Shown: positions 20,001 through 32,000 of the stretch, one piece after another
Numbering within the stretch: position 1 is the stretch's first letter
Layout of the letters: each line of letters starts with the position of its first letter
NCBI GenBank assembly: GCA_039621445.1
Contig: CP154956.1
Location: 58,287,155 to 58,351,154 of the forward strand
DNA: 64,000 nucleotides
Reading direction: 5' to 3'
Origin: Euglena gracilis
Lineage: Eukaryota > Euglenida > Euglenophyceae > Euglenales
The notes under the pieces: model-generated
Seen by the model: the letters and a program-made list of their open reading frames with translations, nothing else
Databases searched by the model: none
Told to the model about the DNA's origin: nothing
Translations under genes and position numbers: made by a program

Positions 20001-23000
20001 GGGGGATGATATCGGAGGCCTTCAAAAAAACATGCGTATAAATTGCAGAAAAATGCGGGAAAAATGCGGAAAAATTGTTGTTGGGAATGTTCACTTTTCT
20101 GCTGGAGGGGACTCAGAACAATTTCACAAATTTGGTCATTTTGCAAATATAAATGTAAATTTTGAGCCATTGTTCACATTTTTTTTTTACAACAAACAGG
20201 TCCAAAAGCATAATTTTTTTTGTAATTTTGGCAACATGCTGGTTCTAAAAAAAAGAGAATTTCTTGGGCGAAAAATACAAAAAAAATTGTTACAAATCTT
20301 GATCGGCAAACAATTCACAGTTATTTTGACGTCAAAAGTCAAAACTATGGACTGTTCAAAAAAAAAGTCTGCAAGGGCCCATATGACTCTTGCGGACCTT
20401 CCCCTTCTTCATTGCAATCTTTTCACAGCGACGACACCAGAAGCCATGGGATGATTAAAATTCTTCTGAAAAAAAGAAACAACAAGATTTTGGGGGGGCA
20501 AAAATTGGTGGGACGAGAGGGCCAAAACATTGGGTCCGGGGGAAAATTTTTTGGGAAAACACAAAAATTTTGGCGTGGCAAGCAAAATTTTGGGATTAGG
20601 GGGCAAATGTTTTGAGGTTGGTTTTCTGGAAATACTGTGAGTATTCGCCATAACAAAATCAACGCAGTGCAGATCATCATCACCATCATCATCATCATTA
20701 TTATCATCACCACCACCACCACCACTCCCATCCAGGGGCTTTTTAAAGACGGGGGGGAGGGGGTCCCCCCACCCACCCTGGGGGCCCCCCGGGGGGGGGG
20801 GGGTCCCGGGGGACCCACAAAAAAATGGCCAAAAATCGCGAAAAGTGCTAAAAATAGCATTTTTTTTGGCGCCTGCGGCGCCGAAAAGTATATCCCACCC
20901 CCCTCCGGGGGGACCCCCCCGGGGGGGGGGGCTCGGCCGGACCCACCCACCCTACCCCCCCCCCCCGGGGGTCCACGACTAAAAAAAACCCCTGCTCTAA
21001 TCATTATTCCATTTTGGACGATGTTGTGAGCTGTCATTAACAATTTTTTTCACCAAAAGTACAATAAACATGGTAATTTTGGTAATTTTGCAATTTTGGG
21101 AACATGTTGATTTCAAAATATGCAAGATGCAAAAGTCACGAAGATGCAAAAACACTTCAAAACATGCAAAAAGGGCATCAAATTTACACCAAAGGTACAA
21201 GGATCATAGGGAATGAAGAAACAGCAGATTCAAAAAAATCAAAACTTTGAAAATTCTTTCAAAAAAATGCAAAAGTGTTCAAGATTGCAAAAAAAATGGG
21301 TAAATCACAACAGAATGTGCCAAAAAAAAGCAAAAAAAGTGGTGGAAAAATCAAACAAATGCGCAAGAATGCGAAAGAATGCGCAAAAATGAGCATTGGA
21401 AAATCCTAAGAAAAATTCGGCAAAAAAAAAGAAAAAAATGCGCAAAAATGCCAAATGTGTTCCCCCCTGCATTTTCCTTGTTTTTTTTATATATTCCAAA
21501 CAGAGGCTTTTTTTAAGGACCTGGGGGAGGGGGTGGTCCGGACCCACCCACCCAGGGGGAGGCTCAGCGGACCTGCTTTTGGGGGGGGTCAATTTTGGGG
21601 TCCAAAAAATTTGGACGTTTCGAACAAAACCCCAGGGCAGGGTACCCACTCAGCCCGACCCCCCCGGGGGGGGGGGTCGGCCGGGACCAGGCATTTTTTT
21701 TAATGCGCCTTTAAAAAAAAACCCTGAAAACCGGGTCTACCGCAAAAGTGGAATCCTAACTTTTTGGTTACCTTCGAGGAGGCTCCGCGGAGCCTCCGCA
21801 GAGCCTCCGCGGAGGCTCCTCGGAGCCTCAAGGTAACCAGGCTCCGCGGAGGCTCAAGGTAACCAGGCTCCGAGGAGGCTCCGCGGAGCCTCCTCGGAGG
21901 CTAAGGTAACCAGTTTTGCCAGGGCACGTTGTGAACATGGTAATAACGGGAATTTTGTTTTTTTTGTGTTATAAAGAGAAACGTTATTCAATGTCAAACA
22001 TGGACAGATCAAGCTCTTCCAAACCTGTCAGAACCTGTCCATTTTCTGCCCATTTGCATAGAGGATGCAAAAAAAATTCACGTTCTGCCAGGTTCGGAAG
22101 CTGCCACTGGGCGCAGTCGCCGTGTTTGACATTGAAGAAAGTTTCTCTTTATAACACAGAAAAAAAAACAAAAAAATCAATTCCCATTCAGTTGTATGTT
22201 CCCAGCGGGATGACAATTTTACGTACAATTCTGGCCTCTGGATAATTTTGGTGTAATTCTGGCAGAATAAATACATTTTCGGTTTCGTTTTAAACTGTAT
22301 GTTATCACTCAAAGTCCCTGTCCGTTTGCTGCCCATTTGCACAGAGGGGAAAATAATTCATGGGCTAACTCACGGACTAATTCACAGACTCACAGGTGTA
22401 ACAAAAAATTAACAGACTTCGGGAGGCAACATAGAGCGTAAACGAAATGGAAAATGAATTTATTCAGCCAGGATTTTACCTGAATTATCCAGACGCCAGA
22501 ATTGTGCCTGAGCTTGTGATCCCATTGGGATTTGCCGCAACTTTTAATCCTGAATTGGACTAAAGAATCTTCAACCAGGTGAACGAACAGTCACGTGGGG
22601 GGGAGGTGGTTGACAAACTACACGTCAGCATGGATGTGATGTTGCAAATAAAGGCCACCTCCCCCCCGCCCCCCTCCCCCCGCCCCCCTCCCCCCCGGGC
22701 CCCCCCCCTCCCCCCACCCCCCTTCCCCCCTCCCCCCTACCCCCCACCCCTTAGCCTCTGCGGAGCCTGGTTACCTTAGGCTCCGAGGAGCCTCCGCGGA
22801 GCCTCCTCGGAGCCTGGTTACCTTGAGCCTCCGCGGAGCTCGGTTACCTTAGGCTCCGCGGAGGCTCCGCGGAGCCTGGTTACCTTGGAGCCTCCGCGGA
22901 GCCTGGTTACCTTGGAGCCTCCGAGGAGCCTCCGCGGAGGCTCCTCGGAGGTAACCACTGTTGTACACAGGCCATGTCTGGTATCGCACCGCTTTACCGT

Positions 23001-26000
23001 TTACCCGTTTACAGTATACGCCATGTCAAACTTGTTGAAAACCAAAAATCTATTTGCAACAAAAACGCCATGTCCTCAAAATTTTTATTTTCACCATTTA
23101 ACCGTTTGCCATTTACGCCATGTCCGCTAAACCAGGGCAGTCTTTAAGGGACAGGAAAGTTTTATTTTAATTTTCTTAAGCACCGCGCCCCTCTTTCGGC
23201 CAAAGGGCCGACCAAGGGCAGGACTGGGACTTGAACGGGGTCCAAAATTAAAAAGTCCAAAAAAAACACACTTTTGGAGGATTTGGGTGGATTGGTCGAT
23301 GGTCACAGGATGCCAATAATCAGTTTTTCCCCCTGATATCGGCCTGTTGTCGCCGAAGAATGCCAAATTTCTTTGTCCATTTTCCTGTATTTTTTATTGA
23401 GTGTGGGACGGCAGAATTTTGTTTTTTTATTTCTTTAAGGACCGCCCTGCGCCAAACTTGTTGAAAACTATTTATCCATTTGCCTCTTTATTTTGCATTC
23501 AGCGTTTACCCGTTCGCTATATAATGCCATGTCTGCCAATCTTGTTGAAAACCATTCATCCATTTGCCACAAAAACGCCATGTCCGCCTGATTTTGCTTT
23601 TACCGTTTACCCATTTGCTGTTTTCGCCATGTCCGCCAAACTTGTTGAAACCAAAAATCCATTTGCAACAAAAACGCCATGTCCGCCTTATTTGCTTTTC
23701 CCGTTTACCCGTTTGCTATTTACGCCATGTCCGCCAAACTTTGTCCATACAAAGGGATGTTGTTATTGGGGAGCTCCGCGGAGGCTCCAAGGTAACCAGG
23801 CTCCGCGGAGGCTCCAAGGTAACTAGGCTCCGCGGAGGCTCCTCGGAGCCTAAGGTAACCAGGCTCCGCGGAGGCTCCTCGGAGGCTAGGTAACCAAAAC
23901 TTAGGATTCCACATTTGCTGGGACCCCTGAAAACCCTTTAAAAACCTTAAAAATTGGTCCTGGTCCTTTTTCAAATTTCGAGCAAAAAGAAGTTGCAAAA
24001 TCTTGGCAAAAACAACAGAACTCCGGGAAATGAAAAATGATTTCTGGCATCGCCAGAACACTGTCTGACCACTGCTTGGGACCCCCCCCCCGGGTCACGA
24101 AACTTAAACCTAGCGTCTGAAATGTTTGCCCACAATTGGTAAAAAAAATTGCCCCAACCATACAATTGCTTACCGACCCCCGGGGGGGGGAGGGGGGTCA
24201 CTCCACTTTTTTAAAAACCAGTCAGTCACTCATTTTCAAAAAACCAGCCAGTCACTACCCCCCCCCGGGGGGGGGGGGGTCGGCCCCTCAGAAAAACGGC
24301 CACTTTCCAGTCACTTTAGGCCATTTTAGGCCCAAAAAAATTTTCCGGCGCCTTCGGCGCCAGGGTCACTCAAGCGACTTTTGCCCACTCCTGGCCGACC
24401 CCCCCCCCGGGGGGTGGAGGGGTCCGGGCCAAAAACCAGTCAGTCACTCTGAAAAAACCAGTCACCCACCCCCCCCGGGGGGGGGGGGTCGGTCAGTGCT
24501 TGCAATTGCCTGGCCCCAACCTGTCAAAATTTTTGCCCAGCACCTCAAAAAGAAAATGCCCAGAGGCCTGCCTCAAAAATTTTTGCACTGCGCCCCAAAA
24601 ATATTTGCACTTGTTCAGAAAAAAATTGCACTCCGTCATTTCATTTCATTCATTTATTGCTCAATGAAAAAAAGCCTTACACTGGAATGGAAAAAGATCC
24701 ACACCAATTGAAGTTTCAAAGGACAAGTGTGCAAAAACACCAATTCAAATGCAAAATTTTTCGGAACGGAGGCAAATTGGGATGAGGTGCAAACATTCTT
24801 AGATAAAATGCAAAGAAAAATTGACCAGAAGTGCAAAAACATACCGTGTGAAATGCGAAAAATTCGGGCATTAAGTGTAAAAAAAAACATTGATTCCAAA
24901 GCGATGCAAACATTGTCAACCAAAAATTCCCCATCCATGTTCGAGATTTTGCCACTAATTTCCCCCAAATCAATAACACAACCAAGGACCAGGGGTTTTC
25001 TTAAGAACCCAGGGGGGTGGGGGGCCGGCTGGAAAAAAAGTGCTGCCTGGACCCAGGGGTCCAGGGGGGTTCCGGGGCTGGACCTGGCGGGTGCCCAAAA
25101 ACACAGCAACTCCAGCTGGGTTGGCACCTTTCAGCAAAAACCACCCCCAAAAATGACATTTTTGACCAATTTGAACCCCTTTACAAAAAATTTGCACAAT
25201 TTTTTTTCGGTCCAGCCTGGCTTCGCCGGGCTGGCGCGAACTTTGTTTCAGTGGGGGGGGGGGTCTGCAGCCCGGCTGGCTGAACCCCCCGGGGGTAGGG
25301 TCCCCTCTGGCTGCCCCTGCCAAAAAAACCCTGCCAAAGACCCTCCAAAAAGAAACATGGTTGAATTGTGTTTCTTTATCTTTTTTCTTCAAAAAATAAC
25401 CCAAGGTTCACACAGGTTTAGTTGTAAATTAAAATACTAAAAAAACAGAACTATTACTAGTGTGTCTCTTCCTTTGTTTCAATCCGTTCCAAAATAACAA
25501 AATCCCTTGTGTTGCTGAAACCGACGCATGCATGTTGTTCTTCTGAGAAATTGGTTTAAAGCCCCAATATAACCAAAAATACGTTGTGTAGCCGAACCCG
25601 AGGCGTGTGCAAGTTGCTTTTCTACGAAACTGTTCGGGGGCCCCAAAATAACAAAATCCCTTGTGTTGCTGAAACCGGCACGTGCATGTTGTTCTTCTGA
25701 GAAATTGTTTAGGGGCACCTGGTATGAAAATTGTTTAGTACGCACCTGGTGCATACCAAAAAAAAATGTGTCAAACAGGAGCCAAAAATAAGTCCATTTT
25801 TTTGATAGATCCTGTCAACGCAAGCATGTGTGGGGGGTTGTACCACGTACATACCCTCAGGACCTGTTGTGTACCTGCTTGTACCTGTACAGGTACACGC
25901 AGGTCCTGGGGGGTACGTACCTGTTTAGACATAGGCCGGGTCGTACCTGGTGCATACCCCCCAGGACCTGTCGCGTACCTGCTTGTACCAGGTACGCGAC

Positions 26001-29000
26001 TTGTACCAGGTACATACCCCCCCCAGAACCCCCCCCCCACGGCCAGGCTGCTGGCCCCTGGCTGCAACACATTTTCATTATGTTGTCACAGACAGCATAT
26101 CTGCTCCTGCCTGTTTGGACTTGTTTGCATTTGCTCACATCCAGAAATGAGAGTTGGTGTGGTGAGAAATAAAAAAGCTGCATTTGAAATCAAAAATGAC
26201 GACCAACCTGCCCAGCACAGCGTGACGGAGAGGATGGCTTACATGGCCGTTGACTATTGGCTGCTGGCTCTTCAGAGCAGGAAATCCATAAACCTGGAGA
26301 ATGAAAAATAACCATTGTTCTTGAGGCCTTCGCTTTCCTGCCAGTGCTCTCAACTTCTCTGACAGCCCACTAAACTGTAAACACATATGTAGATTCAAAC
26401 ATGTATAGATAAACACATATGGGTTCAAACATATTTAAATAGCCCCCACAAAATACAAAGCCCCCCCGGCTTTAAAAAAAAAACTTGGACGGGTTTTCAA
26501 AACCCTCAGGGGGGCTTTATATTTGGGGGGATCAAACTTTTTGGGGTGACCTTTATGACCTTCAGGGCCTTCAACTGTGGCCAAATACCAATTTTATTCC
26601 AAATCTTCGTTGTGTACCCCTATTTCCAAAATTGTGCAACTCTTATTGAAAAACTAAAAAAAAAAGCCAAGGGCGTCAGATGTGGCAGCGTTGGAGAAAC
26701 ATAATCATAAACGCCAAACAAAAAACTTTTTAGGAGTGAGCCAGTGAAAGCCCCGGGGGCAGGGATACACAGGAAGCCTTGAAGAGTTCGGACCCCCTCC
26801 CGACACGAGGGGGGGGACCCCACCCCCCTTTGACCCACCGACCTCCAACCCCCGGCTGGGGGGGGGGTCGAACACGTCTCCAAACCAACAACTTCCGACC
26901 AGGGGGTGGTCAAACGACAGGTGCCAAAAACAGCCCAATTTTCAAAGCCACCCACAACCCCCAACCAGGTGGTCGTCATTTAGGGGTAGTCGCTGCGCAA
27001 AGGGGGGGCTCGAAACTTTAAACGGGCGGGAAAATTTTCAGTAAATGGACTGGCAAAAGTTTTCGGTTTATGGCCCGGATCAGGCTTTTTTTAACCGGCC
27101 GGGGGGGAGGGGGTGGGTGGGTGCCACCGGGTGCCTGCCCATAGCAGGCACAGCCCCCCCCCCCGTGGGGGGGGGCAGCCCGGGGCACCCAGGGTCCGGT
27201 GGGTCCTTGCCAAAAGGGTGAAAAAAAAAACGGGATCGGTCGCTGGACAGGGGTGCCTGCCCAACCCACCCCCGAAACCCTGCCCCCCCCCCCCGGGGGG
27301 GTTGGCAGGGGAGCTGTGGGTTGCCTGCCCCTAGAACCCCCCAGGCAGCGTTGTATGGGAATCTCTGAGGGGGGGGGGGACCCCTTCCGAAATTAGGGGG
27401 GGGGGATTGGGGGACCCCCCTCCTACCTCCAGTTTCGGTCGCCGAAAATTTCGGCCTTTTTTTGGGTCACAAAATCAATTTTTCTGAAAGTTCTCAAAAG
27501 TGGCGGGGAATCGGAGGAAATGTCAGCAGAACCAAATTGAAGCCCTTAAAATGCCCCACCTGACAGTATTTTGATTTCCCCGCAACTCCCCACCTGTCCC
27601 GAGTTACGGCCATTTTTGGCCATTTCCCCAAAATTTCACGTTGAGCCTCAAGAAAGTCCTAAAATACACACCCGGCGCGAAGCGACAGAAAATTTTTTTG
27701 CCCCCGCAGAGGAGGGGGAGGGGGGCCCCCCTTCCGAAACTAGGGGGGGACTAGGTGGTAGAGGGGACCCCCCTCTACCACCTAACCCCCCTAGGGGGGG
27801 GGGGGTGACCACCACCACCCACCTCATATCTGCGGGGCTTCCCATACAACCCTGCCCCTGGGGTAGGGCAGGCACTCGACTAAAAAAAAGACTGGCCCGG
27901 ATTCCAGGCCAAAATCGGTCAAAAATCCCTGATTTTTCTTTGAAAATAAAGTCAAAATGCTCATATGGAAAACACCAAAACATCAAAAAAGTGCAATATC
28001 CTCAAAAATGAGGAAAAAGGGAATTTTTCGCCATTTTTGGAACCCACCAAAGAGGGGGGGGGGTGGGTTCAGACCCCCCAAAACTCTAGGGGGGGGGGTT
28101 GGTCCGGACCGACCTCAAAACCGAAGGGCTTCACATCTATCCCTGCCAGGGGGGGGGGGGGGGGGGGGGGCCGAACCCCCCCTGGGGGGGAGGGTCTCAG
28201 CCAGGGGCCTGACTGAGTGTGGGTTTCGGCACAAAGCACCAAAACAAAAAGAAACACTTTTTTGAGAAACGCTTTTGGGCAGCCCAATTTTTGGGAGTCC
28301 CCGGGGGGGTCCCACGTCGGGCTGGGTGGATGGGGAGACTCCCCTACACCCCAAGATAAAAAGAAGTCTGAGAACATGGGTGACAGTGAAAGTTAGTTTC
28401 GTGAACACATGCTGGAAAGAGGTGGGGAAACAGAAAACAAACACACATCGGGAAATTATACAAATCTGACTTGAAAAGAGAAAGAAAAAATTGAAAAAGA
28501 AAATTTGCTGGCACCATGTGATGTCAAAAATCTGTGTGAAACAGCAAACAATGGTTTTCTTTAAAGGACCCAGGGTTGGCACCCACCACTCTGGGGGGGG
28601 GGGTGTTAGGATGGACGCATTGGAGGTCAATTTTGAGACAAAAAATAAAAATAAAATCAATTTACACCAAAAAGAGGAATCCTGGGGGCACCCAGCCCCA
28701 CTCGGACCCATCCACCTGCAAGACGAGCCCCCCCCCATGCCCCTCCCCTTATTGTTCCCCCCCTTACTGTTCCCATTGGGGGGATGGGGACAGTGCAGTG
28801 TCAGGGCACTTTTTGTGAAGGATTCTTGGAACAAAGAGAGAAAAGGGATTTTTTTGGTCGTTTTTAGGTGCTCTCATTCCCATCAAACTCCCAACCAACA
28901 CCAAAATGGATGTTGTGGAGGTGCAGTTTTCAAGCATGTAAACCATAAAAGCTTCAGTTTGGCCTTTTGGGTCTAATTTGGTTGGTTAGTTCATGGTCCA

Positions 29001-32000
29001 TGGGGTACATTGTCTCCAGAAGTGTCTTTCAGACCAAATGTAACCCCTCCCCCCAAATAATAACCCCCCAAATAATAAACCCCCCCCAAATAATACAATA
29101 ACCCCCCCCCCTGAGGACCGACTACGGCCGCCCAAATAATAACCCCCCCCCCCTAGCAGGTGTGAGGGCAAAGGAAAAAAGTGTCAAAAATTCGCAGAAA
29201 TGTTGCAAAAAAAAATCACAAAAATGGATCAAATTGGTGCAGAAAATATGCCAAAAAAAGCACCCAATTGTCAAAAAAGCCCAGAAATGACAAAAAGTGA
29301 CCATTGGAGCCTGTAGAGGGGTTTTTAGGGTCGATTTTTGACTTCGAAATTTTTGCCCAAATAATAAACCCCCCCAAATAATAACCCCCCCCCCCTGGAC
29401 CCCGACTTCAGGTGTCCAAATAAGGCCGAATTCTGTGGCCATATGTCGAAAGCCCCTGGGAAGAGCTTTCGATTGATGGGTAACATGGCTTCAGAAGTAT
29501 GGAATTTATCAATTTCGACCAGCAGCCAATTTGGGCCAAAGTCGCCCAAAACTGCCCCAAACATGGGATTTGGGGTGAAATTGGCCGTTATTCCTCAGCC
29601 GCCGGTTTCGGGCGTGAAGCCGGAGCCCCCTAGAAACGGTTTCAAGAAACTGTGTCCCAGACGCCGGTTTGGGCGTGAACCCGGTGTCTAGGACGCCGGT
29701 TCGGGCTGACGCCCAAACCGGCGTCTGGGACACAGTTTTCGATATAGATATTGCTTCATTGTCAAGATATTTTGAAATCAATTTTTTTACCAAAAAAAAA
29801 ACGGCCCAAAAGCACCCCAAAATGGTCGTTTTGGGCCACAAAAGCGCACCAGAACACGGGCCAGGTGTGTCGGCAGCCAAAACAGTGAACGGGGGCGACA
29901 GAGGATCTTCGGGGGTAAACCCCCCCAAATAATAAACCCCCCAGTTTATTAATGCACACAGCGCTTATTTCAGCGTATTCCAAAATTTGACATATTAATT
30001 TGTCGAATCCCACAGTTCAGGTTGCATATTGCATAATCAAACGAAAGCTCTCCCAAAGACCTTTCGCTTGGTACCCACAGAACTCAGCCACCCTGCACAG
30101 CACTCTGAAAATCGGCGATCGCATTTTCCGACCCTGTTTGAAAATTCGAAATTTCACTTTTCAGTTGCCACTCTTCTCAAGGGCTTTCAGCAGATGGCCT
30201 AAGATTCCAGCCATGCTGCATGGTATTCTATTTCAGAAATCCCCCAAAATTTGGGAAAAGGAAATTGTTGCACAAAAACCCCGATTTCGGGCTGAAGAAC
30301 CCCCAAAAGCTGCTCTAATGTGATTACCACATCTCCACAAACCCGTTTGGACACTTGTTGGCACTTTATATTTTGGGGGATTCCCCAGACGCCGACTTCA
30401 CGCCCGAACCGGCATCTGGGACGCTGGTTCGGGCGTGAAGCCAGAGCCCCCAGACACGGTTTCAAAGGAGAGAGCAAAAATGAAGCCCCATCCAACCATG
30501 GTTTATTTTTCCCCCCAACTCTTCATGTAGCCCGAGTTACAGCCATTCTTTGGCCATTTTTTGGGAGTTTTAATCTAGGCCCGACCATAGGTGTAGGAAC
30601 AATTTTTTCCCGGGGGGGGGGCGAGCCAAAAAATTTTTCTTGGCACAACCAAAATGTATTTTTTTCTGTCCTCCTGGCCCCGAAGGGGCCGAGACGCTAA
30701 CGTCTCTTTGAAGTCCAATGGAGCACAGGTACAGGGGGGAGGAGGGGTCCCGGACCATACAATTGCTTACCGACCCCCGGGGGGGGGGTCACTCCACTTT
30801 TTTAAAAACCAGTCAGTCACTCATTTTCAAAAAACCAGCCAGTCACTACCCCCCCCGGGGGGGGGGGGGTCGGCCACTCAGAAAAACGGCCACTTTCCAG
30901 TCACTTTAGGCCATTTTAGGCCAAAAAAAATTTTCCGGCGCCTTCGGCGCCGGGGTCACTCAAGCCACTTTTGCCCACTCCTGGCCGACCCCCCCCGGGG
31001 GGGGGGGGAGGGGGTCCGGGCCCAAAACCAGTCAGTCACTCTGAAAAAACCAGTCACCCACCCCCCGGGGGGGGGGGGGTGGGACAGTGCTTAAGCAATT
31101 GTCTGTCCCGGACCCCTCCATGTTCACTTCCGAACTGAAGTGGACATGTTGACTTCCCGGAGGGGGGGGGAGGGGGGGTCCGGCGCCGAAGGCGCCGATT
31201 TTTTTTGGAAAAAATGCCATTTTCGGTGTTCGTACGTCGTTCCGTTTTTCAGTTTTTTCCCGAAGTGAACAAGTACATCCAGGTACACGGGGGGGGGGGG
31301 GCTCGGGACCCCCCCCCCTGTGCACTTCCGAAGTGAATTGAACGGGGGGGGGGGTGGGGAGGGAGGGGGAGTCGTCCCGAAGTGGACTACCTTGCCGCCA
31401 ATGCCCCCAAAAATTAAATTGGAAGGCGAAATCATGGGGAGAACCCCTTTGGAAACCTCCCAACTCAACCCAACTGTCGACTTTGCACCTGGGGGGGGGG
31501 TTGCGAAGAAGCGATTTTTTCACTTTGCGCAAATTGTTTTTTTCATTGAAATTGACCCGCAGAGTTTCCCCAAACTCGGCCTGTCAAGAAAATGGAGGGG
31601 GGAGGACTCATGGGGAATCGGGTTGTATTCAAATAGCCAAGGTGAAAGTGGCTTGAGGGGTCCCAAAAAAAACAATTAGTATCAAAGGAGGGGGAAAAGG
31701 TCGGTTTGTGGCCAAAATCGAACATCAAGAAGTGTCATGGGTTTCAGGGAGGTGAAATGAGCATTTCCTCAAGGGCTTTATTTTGGCCGCCAAAGGCGGC
31801 GGAGACGGTAATGGATTTTGCAATTTCACTTTCTAGAAATGTGATTTTAACTGGTAAGGTGGCTGCCGAAGGCAGCCGAGATGGTAAACCCCCCCCCCCA
31901 AATATAAGACACCCCTCACTATAAGACACCCCCCAAATATAAGACACCCTTTGGGGATTTTCGGGCCGACACCCAAATATAAGACACCCCCCAAATATAA

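Larger units (their letters stand above)
21775..23900. repeat. GGTTACCTT / CTCCGCGGAG palindrome clusters
   Basis: Three clusters (21775-21915, 22750-22955, 23770-23900) alternate CTCCGCGGAG or CTCCGAGGAG with ggttacctt/aaggtaacc in both orientations. Each short unit is itself a palindrome, so the clusters can fold. Between them are a C-rich tract and a ~110-bp tandem family, described separately. Confidence 0.8.

Noticed and set aside
19859-20455. 199-codon plus-strand ORF starting MLMEIMPNKNDYDC
   Set aside because: The first 40 codons look like protein, but the rest runs through A-rich repeat sequence. The minus strand has a well-defined 50-nt exon at the same place that fits the phase chain.
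22480-22549. Minus-strand exon with consensus donor CAG|gtaaaa
   Set aside because: Its phase (1 in, 0 out) cannot be placed between the neighbouring candidate exons, and the acceptor is weak.
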